Positions 1-8,298 of a stretch of 42,417 bases of DNA are shown in pieces. Position 1 is the first letter of the stretch, and the number at the start of each line of letters is the position of its first letter. A model generated the notes under the pieces. That model was not told where the DNA came from, ran no database searches, and saw nothing but the letters and a program-made list of their open reading frames with translations. Location: the NCBI RefSeq assembly GCF_014636235.1, contig NZ_BMDZ01000051.1:1-42417 (forward strand), read 5' to 3'. The position numbers and the translations under genes were made by a program. This DNA comes from Tistrella bauzanensis. Lineage in GTDB: Bacteria; Pseudomonadota; Alphaproteobacteria; Tistrellales; Tistrellaceae.

Positions 1-8
1 CTCGTCGA

Positions 9-2246
9 TCAGCCGTGGCTCATCATGTCCATCGGCATGCGATCATGGGCACATGGGTGACCGTCCATGGGACTTGGTATGAGCCCCAGCGAGGTCACGG
101 TCACCAGCCCCCGGAAGCCGGCCGGCAGGGCCGACGCATCAACCAGCGTCGTGGTGGTGCCGCCGACGGAACCGGTGACGTTCAGACGGTGGTTGATGAA
201 GCGGTTGTCGATCGTCGCGTCGAAACGGACCTGCTCGGCGAACTCGGTCTTACCCAGTTCCACCAGTGGCCCGGCCATGGCCTGAACCGTCGCCGCGTCC
301 CAGTCGCGGTCGAAGCGGCCGCGGATCACCTTCTGAAGATTGCGGATGATGATCTCGAACCGGTTGCGGGCCTGGATGCCGGCGGTATCGCCCGCCTCGA
401 AGTCATAGATGTCATTGACCGGTGCCGAGAAGGCGTCGGCGGAGCGGATCGCCGCCCGGATGTCGAGACCGGTCGGCCGGACATGTGGCAGGTGCTTGAC
501 CAGCTTGCCCACATGCTCGCCAACTTCCAGCTCCGCCTCAAGCACACAGTCGAAGACGCCACCGGTCTTGTTGTCGGTACTGAACGGATAGTTCATCACT
601 GGTGTCAGCACGGCACCGGTGCCGGTGGCCGAGGTGACGGTGATGATCGGCGGACGCTGATAACCCTTGCCGGTATCGGCGGTCGAGTCTCCCAGATACA
701 GAGCCTGATCCGAGAGGGCCACGCTCTCGATGGCACCATTGGCATCGACGGTCAGGGTTCCCACCTGATGAGAGGTCGGGCCGCCGCCGACAACGTCATT
801 GGTGAAGACCACAGTATCACCGGCGGTGTAGCCGCTGCCGCCATTGATGACAGTGATGCTGCTGATCCGCGCATCCTGCTGGGTCAGCGTGGTGTTCCAC
901 AGATGGTTCAGCCGCGCCACATAACCCTGAATGCGGATATGGCTGTTGCGCGCCGTGCCCCGGATCAGGTCGCTGCCACCGGTGCCGGTCAGCCCGGTCT
1001 CGTTGTCGTTGGTGATCCGGATGTCGGCATTCATGTTGTTGGCGTTGTACATCGTCAGCACGCCGCCGATCCGCCGGGGGTCGTCGATGAAATCGCCAGT
1101 GTGGGTATAGCCGTCGGGGCTGGCGTCATAAGCGGCGTTGCCGACATTGTGCAGCCAGATGTTCTTCAGATCGATCGACGACTTCATCTGGGGCGGCACA
1201 CCCTGGACGATGAAGCCATATTTGCAGTCACGGGCGATCACCGTGTCGACGATCACCTGACGCAGTTCCCGGCCCAGGCTTTCAGTGCCCTCGATCGTCG
1301 CGACCACGTCGCAATCCTCGATCAGCAGGTTCTGGAGGATGATGTCGTTCTGGCCCAATTGAAGTGTGATGCCCTTGCCGCCACCGCCGGGGAAGATATC
1401 GGGCAGCTTGGCCGTGGTGTTCGATGTGAGATTGGTGCGGCAGCCTCGCAGACGCACATCCCTGACGATGATCTTCTCGCCGCGCCCCACCGAGCTTGCA
1501 TAAGGCGCCGAGATCCCCAGCGCGTTGAACCCGCCACGAATCATGATCTGGTTGGCATCGAGCGTACCGCCATGCCAGTGAACGTTCTGCGCGTGACGGA
1601 TGCTCACCAGCCCGCCCAGATGGCCGATGCCGCTCTTGGTACCATTTGTCCGCGCATCCCAATAGCCGGCTTCCCAGACGTTCTCGGGATCCGAGCCCCC
1701 AACCGGCAGTGCCTTCAGCACCGCGCCATAGGCGAAGACGATGGTGTTCGACCGGATCGACAGCGCACGGCTGAGACGATAGGTGCCGGCCGGCAGCATC
1801 ACCACCTTCCAGGCGTCGGCCCAGGTCTCGGGGGCGCTGGTGCCCGAGGTTTTGCCCCAGCCCAGCAGATCGAACCGGGCATCGAACAGCGCCCGCAGGG
1901 CCGCCGTGTCATCGGTGACACCATCGCCGACCGCGCCGAAATCGCGGGCATCCAGATATTGCGCGTTCAGCCTGGTCGCCAGATCGCGCGCGGTCGTGGT
2001 GATGGTCGAGGCTGTATCGGTGCCGTTGGCGACGCCCGTGACGAAGCTGCCATAGGCAAGATACGTGTCGTTGTCCAACTCAGAGGCCGGGTACTGATAA
2101 ATCACGTCAGATGCATCCGTGCTCATCATCACTGTCCCATATTGTGAAACGCCACCAGCCGCTGCCGGGGCCTCTTCACCTGAACCCACATGGCCATTTG
2201 CCGCCAGCAAGCTGGTGTTGCCGCGTTGCGGCAGCACCAGCCCCAT
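9..2246 (-). CDS. Pectate-lyase-fold (right-handed beta-helix) tailspike-like protein
   Basis: Encodes up to 745 residues. Residues about 97-125 carry the signature of the pectate lyase superfamily (DFGAVGDGVTDDTAA), the entry to a right-handed beta-helix in phage tailspikes and polysaccharide-active enzymes. Residues about 465-560 hold phage-tail-type repeats with motifs such as INGGSGYTAGD and TGTGAVLTP. No export signal is visible. The role is probably binding or cleavage of a surface polysaccharide; the substrate is unknown. The first ATG (2246) has no clear ribosome site. An ATG at 2129 follows GGGA closely and may be the true start, giving about 706 residues. The gene is divergent from trkH. 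No other phage structural gene is in the window, but the left neighbour is outside it. Fold assignment is fairly sure, function is not. Confidence 0.75.
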   Translation of the reverse strand: MGLVLPQRGNTSLLAANGHVGSGEEAPAAAGGVSQYGTVMMSTDASDVIYQYPASELDNDTYLAYGSFVTGVANGTDTASTITTTARDLATRLNAQYLDARDFGAVGDGVTDDTAALRALFDARFDLLGWGKTSGTSAPETWADAWKVVMLPAGTYRLSRALSIRSNTIVFAYGAVLKALPVGGSDPENVWEAGYWDARTNGTKSGIGHLGGLVSIRHAQNVHWHGGTLDANQIMIRGGFNALGISAPYASSVGRGEKIIVRDVRLRGCRTNLTSNTTAKLPDIFPGGGGKGITLQLGQNDIILQNLLIEDCDVVATIEGTESLGRELRQVIVDTVIARDCKYGFIVQGVPPQMKSSIDLKNIWLHNVGNAAYDASPDGYTHTGDFIDDPRRIGGVLTMYNANNMNADIRITNDNETGLTGTGGSDLIRGTARNSHIRIQGYVARLNHLWNTTLTQQDARISSITVINGGSGYTAGDTVVFTNDVVGGGPTSHQVGTLTVDANGAIESVALSDQALYLGDSTADTGKGYQRPPIITVTSATGTGAVLTPVMNYPFSTDNKTGGVFDCVLEAELEVGEHVGKLVKHLPHVRPTGLDIRAAIRSADAFSAPVNDIYDFEAGDTAGIQARNRFEIIIRNLQKVIRGRFDRDWDAATVQAMAGPLVELGKTEFAEQVRFDATIDNRFINHRLNVTGSVGGTTTTLVDASALPAGFRGLVTVTSLGLIPSPMDGHPCAHDRMPMDMMSHG

Positions 2247-2350
2247 GGACAGCGGCGGCGGTTTCCCCGATCATCGCCGGCGGTGCCGCGCCCGAACCCC
2301 CGGGCCCGCGGCCGTATTGCGTTGCGTTGCAGCATCGGGAGCCCGCCACT

Positions 2351-3802
2351 GTGATCGACATCAAGCCGGTGCTGTTCATCATCGGCGTGCTGCTGGCGCT
2401 GCTGGGCGCCGCCATGCTGGTGCCGGCCGCTTTCGATGCGCTGGCCGGCCATGCCGACTGGGCGGTGTTCGTGGTGTCGTCGCTGGTGACGGTGTTCGCG
2501 GGTGTCAGCCTGGTGCTCACCACCCGCACCGCACACCCCACCTCGCTGGGGCTGCGTCACGCCTTTCTCACCACCACGATGTCATGGACCGGGGTGGCGG
2601 CCTTCGCGGCCCTGCCGCTGATGTTCGCATCCCCCGACATCACCTATGCCGGCGCCTTTTTCGAGGCGATGTCCGGGCTGACCACCACCGGGTCGACCGT
2701 GTTGAGCGGGCTCGATACCGCACCGCCCGGCATTCTCGTCTGGCGCGGCATGCTGCACTGGCTGGGCGGTATCGGCATCATCGTCACCTCGGTCGCGATC
2801 ATGCCCATGCTGCGGATCGGCGGCATGCAGCTGTTCCGCACCGAAAGCTCGGACAATTCGGAAAAGATCGTGCCGCGCGCCGCCCAGCTGGCCTCGGCCT
2901 TCGGCCGGATCTATCTGGTGATGACCATCGCCTGCATGGTGCTGCTGTGGTCGGCCGGCATGACCGGGTTCGAGGCGCTGGTGCATGCGATGTCCACCGT
3001 CTCCACCGGCGGCTTCTCCACCTCCGACGCCTCGATCGGCCATTTCGACAGCCCGCTGATCGAGATGATCGTCGTGGTGTTCATGATCGGCGGTGCCCTG
3101 CCCTTCGCGCTCTATATCCGCGCGCTGACCCAGAACCACGACGCGCTGTGGCGTGACGCCCAGGTTCGGGCCTTTCTGGCCGGCATCGCCATCTGGACGG
3201 CGGCGCTCAGCCTGTGGCTGGTGCTGGGTCAGGATGTGGAACCGCTGCAGGCGGTGCGGATGTCGCTGTTCAACGTGGTGTCGGTGATCACCACCACCGG
3301 CTTCGCCACCGCCGACTACAATCTGTGGGGCACTTTCCCGTTCGCGGTGTTCTTCTGGCTGATCCTGGTCGGCGGCTGCACCGGCTCCACCTCTGGTGGA
3401 ATCAAGATCTTCCGCTTCGTCATTCTGGTCACCACCGCGCGCCGCCATCTGCACCAGCTGATCCACCCCAATGCGGTGATCGTGCCGACCTATAACCGCC
3501 GGCCGGTGCCCGAAGCCATTCTGCTGTCGGTTTTGAGCTTCGTGACCGTGTTCTTCGCGGTGTTCGTGATCCTGTCGATCGTGGTGGCGTCGCTGGGGGT
3601 CGATTTCATCACCGCCGCCACCGCGGTCTCGCAGGCACTGGCCAATGTCGGCCCCGGGCTCGGGCCGATCATCGGCCCGGCGGGCAATTACTCGACCATG
3701 AGCGACCCGGTGCTGGCGGTGCTGGCCTTCGCCATGCTGCTGGGCCGGCTGGAGCTGTTCACGGTGCTGGTCCTGTTCACGCGCGCCTATTGGCGCGCGT
3801 GA
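2351..3802 (+). CDS. trkH: Trk-type potassium uptake protein TrkH
   Basis: Inner-membrane potassium-translocating subunit of about 483 residues, the usual length for TrkH. The four pore loops with their selectivity-filter glycines are all visible: TTTGST near residue 111, VSTGGFS near 217, ITTTGFAT near 313 and NVGPGLG near 432. Hydrophobic segments alternate through the protein as in the M1-P-M2 repeats. The chosen start is GTG, nine bases after GGGAG (2337-2341), and gives an N-terminus that enters the first membrane helix directly. The frame stays open upstream but that part is not TrkH-like. The NAD-binding partner TrkA is not in the window. A perfect hairpin overlaps the stop codon. Confidence 0.95.
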   Translation: MIDIKPVLFIIGVLLALLGAAMLVPAAFDALAGHADWAVFVVSSLVTVFAGVSLVLTTRTAHPTSLGLRHAFLTTTMSWTGVAAFAALPLMFASPDITYAGAFFEAMSGLTTTGSTVLSGLDTAPPGILVWRGMLHWLGGIGIIVTSVAIMPMLRIGGMQLFRTESSDNSEKIVPRAAQLASAFGRIYLVMTIACMVLLWSAGMTGFEALVHAMSTVSTGGFSTSDASIGHFDSPLIEMIVVVFMIGGALPFALYIRALTQNHDALWRDAQVRAFLAGIAIWTAALSLWLVLGQDVEPLQAVRMSLFNVVSVITTTGFATADYNLWGTFPFAVFFWLILVGGCTGSTSGGIKIFRFVILVTTARRHLHQLIHPNAVIVPTYNRRPVPEAILLSVLSFVTVFFAVFVILSIVVASLGVDFITAATAVSQALANVGPGLGPIIGPAGNYSTMSDPVLAVLAFAMLLGRLELFTVLVLFTRAYWRA

Positions 3803-3803
3803 A
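3776..3803 (+). terminator. Perfect 12-bp hairpin over the trkH stop codon
   Basis: Arms 3776-3787 and 3792-3803 are exact reverse complements (TTCACGCGCGCC and its complement) around the loop TATT, and the TGA stop lies inside the right arm. There is no T-run, so this is at best a non-canonical terminator or RNA 3'-end stabiliser between convergent trkH and ggt. Eighteen bases of it (3781-3798) recur with one mismatch at 3828-3845. Confidence 0.5.
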
Positions 3804-3856
3804 CCATCTTCATGATCCAGGCCGGGCGCGCACCTATTGGCGCGCATGCCCCGGCG

Positions 3857-5461
3857 TCACACCGCCGCCACCGCCCCGTCCGAGCGCGGATCGCTGGCCC
3901 CCTCGATCACGCCGGAGGGGTGCACCGATACCGCCCCGGCATGGCCCATCAGGTCGTCCCAGGCATCCACCATCTCCACCGCATGGCCAGCGGCGGCAAG
4001 CTGGTCGGCCAGCGCCGGATCGATGCGGCTTTCAAGCTTCAGCGAGGTGGTGCCGGCACCCCAGGTCCGGCCCAGCAGCCAGCGCGGCGCGGTGATCGCC
4101 GCCTGAAGATCCTGGCCGAAACGGACATGGCGGGTGAACACCGCCGCCTGGGTCTGGGGCTGGCCCTCGCCGCCCATGGTGCCATAGGCGATCAGCCGGC
4201 CGTCATCCAGCCGGACCATGGCCGGGTTCAGGGTGTGGAAGGGCAGCCGCCCCGGCGCCAGCCGGTTGGCGCCGGCAGCGGCCCCAAGGCCGAAGCCGCT
4301 GCCCCGGTTCTGCCACAGCACCCCGGTTTCCGGCACGACCACGCCACTGCCGAATTCCCAGTAGATGCTCTGGATATAGCTGACCACCCGGCCGGCCGCG
4401 TCGGCCGCCCCCAGCCAGACGGTGTCACCGGCGCGTGTCGGCTGCGGCCATGGCGCGGCCCTGTGGCGGTCGATATGCGCCGCCTCGGCCGCCAGCGCCT
4501 CGGGCGTCAGCCAGGATTGCGGATCGACCACCATCGCCTCGGGGTCGCCGATATGGGCGTTGCGCAGCAGGAAGGCGCGCTTGGTCGCCTCGACCAGTCC
4601 GTGGACATGATCGAACCCCTCGGCCACCGTCACGCCCAGGCGGTCGAAGATCCCAAGGATCGCGAGCGAGGCGGCGCCCTGGGTCGGTGGCGGCTGGTTC
4701 CACACCGTGGCACCGGGAATGTGCAGGGTCAGCGGCGCCACCAGCGCCGGGCGCCAGGCCTCCATATCGGCCAATGACAACGGGCTGCCGGCGGCGGCGA
4801 GCCCGGCCGCATTGGCGCGGGCGATGTCGCCACGATAGAAATCATCCAGCCCGGCCTCGGCCAGCCGTTGAAAAGTCGCCGCCAGCGCCGGCTGTTTCAG
4901 GATCTGGTGCAGCGCCGGCGGGCGGCCATCGGGGGCATAGACCGGGGCAAAACCCGGCTGGCCGGCCAGTTCCCCCAGCTTCTGCGCGGTCAGCGCCGCC
5001 TGCGAGGCGGTCACCGGCACGCCGTCGCGGCCATGGCGGATGGCGTCGTCCAGCAAGCGCGACAGCGGCAGCGCGGGCCGGCCGCCGCGCCAGTCCCTGG
5101 CCACCGTCAGCGCCGCCGCCCAGCCGCCGACGGCACCGGCCACGGTGAGTGCTGCCAGCGGCCCACGGGTCGGCAGGCTGCCGGTGTGGCCGGCCTCGGC
5201 ATAGAAGCCCTCGGTGGCGTGCGCGGCGGCGGCGCCGCAGGCGCGGATCGCCACCGGCGCCTGCCCGGGCTCGGCGATCAGCCAGAAGCCGTCGCCGCCG
5301 ATCGCGTTCATATGCGGATAGACCACGGCGATGGCGGCGGCGGCGGCGACCATGGCCTCGACGGCATTGCCACCCTCGGCCAGAACGCCACGGCCAGCCT
5401 CGGCCGCAAGATGATGGGGGGCGGTGACCATGCCGCCAAGGGCGGTGCGGGCGCGGATCAT
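3857..5461 (-). CDS. ggt: Gamma-glutamyltransferase family protein (Ntn-hydrolase)
   Basis: Members hydrolyse or transfer gamma-glutamyl groups, classically from glutathione. The 534-residue protein has the family's N-terminal pattern (AAEAGRGVLAEGGNAVEAMVA, then NAIGGDGFWL) and the autoprocessing site: AGDTVWL, with the nucleophilic Thr about residue 347, followed by YWEFGSGVVVPETGVLWQNR. The late glycine motif appears as YGTMGGEGQPQTQAAV. No signal peptide is visible, so it resembles the cytoplasmic YwrD-like branch and not periplasmic glutathione-degrading Ggt. It is the last gene of the TRAP/TauE operon, 13 bases after the exporter gene, with GAGG upstream of its ATG. A related cephalosporin acylase-type or other amidase activity cannot be excluded. 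Confidence 0.9.
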   Translation of the reverse strand: MIRARTALGGMVTAPHHLAAEAGRGVLAEGGNAVEAMVAAAAAIAVVYPHMNAIGGDGFWLIAEPGQAPVAIRACGAAAAHATEGFYAEAGHTGSLPTRGPLAALTVAGAVGGWAAALTVARDWRGGRPALPLSRLLDDAIRHGRDGVPVTASQAALTAQKLGELAGQPGFAPVYAPDGRPPALHQILKQPALAATFQRLAEAGLDDFYRGDIARANAAGLAAAGSPLSLADMEAWRPALVAPLTLHIPGATVWNQPPPTQGAASLAILGIFDRLGVTVAEGFDHVHGLVEATKRAFLLRNAHIGDPEAMVVDPQSWLTPEALAAEAAHIDRHRAAPWPQPTRAGDTVWLGAADAAGRVVSYIQSIYWEFGSGVVVPETGVLWQNRGSGFGLGAAAGANRLAPGRLPFHTLNPAMVRLDDGRLIAYGTMGGEGQPQTQAAVFTRHVRFGQDLQAAITAPRWLLGRTWGAGTTSLKLESRIDPALADQLAAAGHAVEMVDAWDDLMGHAGAVSVHPSGVIEGASDPRSDGAVAAV

Positions 5462-5474
5462 CGGTCGGGCATCC

Positions 5475-6314
5475 TCAGCTGAGCGAATAGAACATGCGGG
5501 CGGCGGTCAGGAACAGGAACAGTGCGAAGGCGCGCCTGAGCCAGACCGGCGAGATGGTATGCGCCAGCCGGGCACCGAGCGGGGCTGTCAGCATGGTGGC
5601 CGGCACGATCAGCGCGAAGCCCAGCAGATTGGCATAGCCCAGGCTCGCCGGCGGCAGGTCGGGCCGGCCGTATCCGGCCAGGATGAAGGCGATGGCGCCG
5701 GGCAGGCCGATCACCAGCCCCAGCGCCGATGCGGTGCCGACCGCGCGCCGGATCGGATAGTTGAACGCGGTCAGGATCGGCACCGACAAGGTGCCGCCAC
5801 CGATGCCCATCACCACCGAGAACCCGCCGATCACCATCCCGATCAGATGGCGGAGGATGCCGCCGGGCAGATTGTCTGCCAGGGTCATGCCTTCAGGCCG
5901 CAACGCCATATTGGCCGCCACCAGCAAGGCCACCACACCGAAGATCAGGGTCAGCACCTCGCCTTTGGCGCCGCTGCCCAGCCAGCTGCCGATCAGCACC
6001 CCCACCAGCACCGCCGGCATCAGCCGCCAGAACAGCGCCGTATCCAGCCCGCCACGCCGGTAATGCGCCCGCGCCGAAATGATCGAGGTCGGGATGATGG
6101 TGGCAAGCGAGGTGCCCACCGCCACATGCATCCGCACCTCTTCAGGAATGCCGATCAGCGGGAACAGATTGAACAGCACCGGCACGATGACGATGCCGCC
6201 ACCAACGCCCAGCAGGCCGGCAAGCGTTCCGGCGACGGCGCCGGTTGCTAGCAGTGCGGCCGCGAAGGCGGCCAGGAAGAACGGGTCGGCATGAAACAGG
6301 GCATCTAGGGTCAA
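5475..6314 (-). CDS. TauE/SafE family sulfite or sulfo-compound exporter
   Basis: Inner-membrane permease of 279 residues with about eight hydrophobic segments. It carries the two glycine-rich half-repeats of the family: GLLGVGGGIVIVPVL near residue 33 and MGIGGGTLSVPILTAFN near 165. Family members export sulfite, sulfoacetate or related anions; the real substrate here is unknown. The start is TTG at 6314, eight bases after GGAG; there is no upstream ATG in frame with a better site. It lies between dctM (75-base gap) and the gamma-glutamyltransferase gene (13-base gap), all on the same strand. That suggests the imported compound is sulfur-containing or yields an anion to be exported. Only the transporter family is certain. 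Confidence 0.9.
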   Translation of the reverse strand: MTLDALFHADPFFLAAFAAALLATGAVAGTLAGLLGVGGGIVIVPVLFNLFPLIGIPEEVRMHVAVGTSLATIIPTSIISARAHYRRGGLDTALFWRLMPAVLVGVLIGSWLGSGAKGEVLTLIFGVVALLVAANMALRPEGMTLADNLPGGILRHLIGMVIGGFSVVMGIGGGTLSVPILTAFNYPIRRAVGTASALGLVIGLPGAIAFILAGYGRPDLPPASLGYANLLGFALIVPATMLTAPLGARLAHTISPVWLRRAFALFLFLTAARMFYSLS

Positions 6315-6389
6315 GGTCGGATCTCCGGGTGCGGGGGGTCACCGGTTGTGAGGGTGGATGGCGGGTTGGAGGTTGAGAGGGGGAGGCTG

Positions 6390-7715
6390 CTACCAGCCGA
6401 TGGCGCGGGGCAGCCAGGTGGCCATGGCCGGCATCAGGAACAGCGCCACCAGCGCCAGCGCCTGAAGGCCGATGAAGGGCAGCACGCCGCGATAGATGTC
6501 CATGCTGGTGACACCGGGCGGCGCCACCCCCTTCAGGAAGAACAGCGCCCAGCCGAAGGGCGGCGTCAGGAAGCTGGTCTGCAGGTTCATCGCCACCAGG
6601 ATGGCCAGCCACACCATGTCGATATCGGTGTTGGCGAAAACCGGCAGGAACAGCGGCAGGGCGATATAGGAAATCTCGATCCATTCCAGAAAGAAGCCCA
6701 GCACGAACAGCAGCGCCATCAGGAACAGCAGCTCGGCATAGAGCCCGCCGGGGATCAGATCGAACATCCGGTGCACCAGCCCCTCGCCGCCCAGGCCCCG
6801 GAAGGCCAGCCCGAAGGGTTGCGAGCAGATCAGGATGAAGAACACCATGGTGGTGGTGATCAGCGTGGTCTTCAGTGTGTCGGTGAACACCGGCCAGCTC
6901 AGCCGCCGGGTGCCCGCCGCCAGCAGCAATGCCCCCAGCGCCCCCATCGATGCGGCCTCGGTGGGGGCAGCGATCCCACCGACGATCGAGCCCAGCACCA
7001 CGAACACCAGTGCCAGCGGCGGCGCCACCACCTTCAGCAGCTTGGCCCGCAGCACGGCCGGCGACATGCCGGCCCGCTCATCGGCCGGGATCGCCGGCAC
7101 CAGCTTCGGCCGCAGGATGCCCAGCACGATCAGATATCCCGCCAGCAGCGCCGCCAGCACCAGACCGGGGATCAGGGCGGCCGCGAACAGCGTGCCCACC
7201 GACAGCCCCATGATGTCGGCCAGCAGGATCAGCACCAGCGATGGCGGAATGATCTGGCCGAGCGTACCCGAGGCGCAGATCACCCCCGCCGCCACGCCCT
7301 TGTCGTAGCCGCGCGCGATCAGCGGCTTCAAGGCCAGCAGCCCCACCGTCACGACGGTGGCGCCGACCACGCCCGACGACGCCCCCATCAGCACGCCGAC
7401 CAGCACGATCGCCAGCCCCATGCCGCCGGTCAGCCGGCCCATGGCATGGCCGATGACGTCGATCAACTCTTCGGCGAGTTTGGATTTCTCAAGCATCACC
7501 CCCATGAAGATGAACAGGGGCAGGGCCAGCAGGGTGTAATTGGTGACGACGCCGTAAACCCTGGACGGGATCAGTTGCAGCAGCAGCGGCCCGAAGCCCG
7601 CGAAGCCGAAGCCCAGCCCCGACACCGCCAGCGCGATGCCGACCGGGATACCGGCGACCAGCAGCCCGAAGAACGCGGCCACCATGGCGATGGCGAGCCA
7701 TTCATTGCCGGTCAT
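6390..7715 (-). CDS. dctM: TRAP transporter large permease, DctM subunit
   Basis: Large membrane subunit (441 residues, about 12 transmembrane segments) of a sodium- or proton-driven tripartite ATP-independent periplasmic transporter. Typical DctM stretches are LPLFIFMGVMLEKS, GASSGVVGATVVTVGLLALK, IIPPSLVLILLAD and FFLEWIEISYIALPLFLPV. The ATG at 7715 overlaps the dctQ stop in an ATGA arrangement and follows GGGAGGT by about seven bases, so it is preferred over the longer open frame. Its sequence resembles the large permeases paired with TakP-type binding proteins, which agrees with the neighbouring dctP. Confidence 0.96.
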   Translation of the reverse strand: MTGNEWLAIAMVAAFFGLLVAGIPVGIALAVSGLGFGFAGFGPLLLQLIPSRVYGVVTNYTLLALPLFIFMGVMLEKSKLAEELIDVIGHAMGRLTGGMGLAIVLVGVLMGASSGVVGATVVTVGLLALKPLIARGYDKGVAAGVICASGTLGQIIPPSLVLILLADIMGLSVGTLFAAALIPGLVLAALLAGYLIVLGILRPKLVPAIPADERAGMSPAVLRAKLLKVVAPPLALVFVVLGSIVGGIAAPTEAASMGALGALLLAAGTRRLSWPVFTDTLKTTLITTTMVFFILICSQPFGLAFRGLGGEGLVHRMFDLIPGGLYAELLFLMALLFVLGFFLEWIEISYIALPLFLPVFANTDIDMVWLAILVAMNLQTSFLTPPFGWALFFLKGVAPPGVTSMDIYRGVLPFIGLQALALVALFLMPAMATWLPRAIGW

Positions 7716-8260
7716 GGCCGACCTCCCGCCGGCGCCGCAGCCGCCAGGGCCGCCCGGCACTGGCGCGCCGACATCATCGCCTGAGCCAGCGCCTGCAACA
7801 CCAGAATGGCGAAGCCCAGCGGAATGAAGGCCTTTAACGCGAAGCGCCACGGCAGCCCGCCGGGGTCGGGCGAGCCCTCCATCATGCCGATGGATTGCTG
7901 CACATAGGGCAGCGACAGCAGGATCATCGCCACCGCCATCGCCCCCATCAGGATGGCGGCCACGGTGTCGATCGCCGCCTGCACCGCCGGCCCCAGCCGG
8001 TCATACAGCACGTCGACCCGGACATGGGCGCCGTGGCGCATGCCATAGGACATGCCGAGCAGCGCGATCGGCGAGATCAGATGCCATTCCAGTTCCTGAA
8101 AGCCGACACTGCCGGTGCCCAGCACATAGCGCAGCAGCACATTGCCGCCCACCACCAGCACCAGCGCGAACCCGCACACCGCCGCCACCGCCCCGGCACC
8201 GTCGATGACGGCGCCGAGGATGCGGTCGAGCGGGCTGACAGGACCGATGGCCCCGGTCAT
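7712..8260 (-). CDS. dctQ: TRAP transporter small permease, DctQ subunit
   Basis: Small membrane subunit of the TRAP transporter, 182 residues with four hydrophobic segments. The family signature is visible as VVGGNVLLRYVLG followed by GFQELEWHLI and the polar GMRHGAHVRVDVLY loop. GGGGGAGG stands eight bases before the ATG. It follows dctP by 38 bases and overlaps dctM by four, so the two permease subunits are translationally coupled. It acts only as part of the complex, bridging the periplasmic binding protein and DctM. Confidence 0.95.
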   Translation of the reverse strand: MTGAIGPVSPLDRILGAVIDGAGAVAAVCGFALVLVVGGNVLLRYVLGTGSVGFQELEWHLISPIALLGMSYGMRHGAHVRVDVLYDRLGPAVQAAIDTVAAILMGAMAVAMILLSLPYVQQSIGMMEGSPDPGGLPWRFALKAFIPLGFAILVLQALAQAMMSARQCRAALAAAAPAGGRP

Positions 8261-8298
8261 GGCTCATGCCTCCCCCATGACTCTGGCCCCTTCATGGC

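Noticed and set aside
15-2147. 710-codon open frame on the plus strand
   Set aside because: Antisense to the beta-helix protein gene. No family motif, and the translation is Asp-, Arg- and Gly-rich in shadow style.
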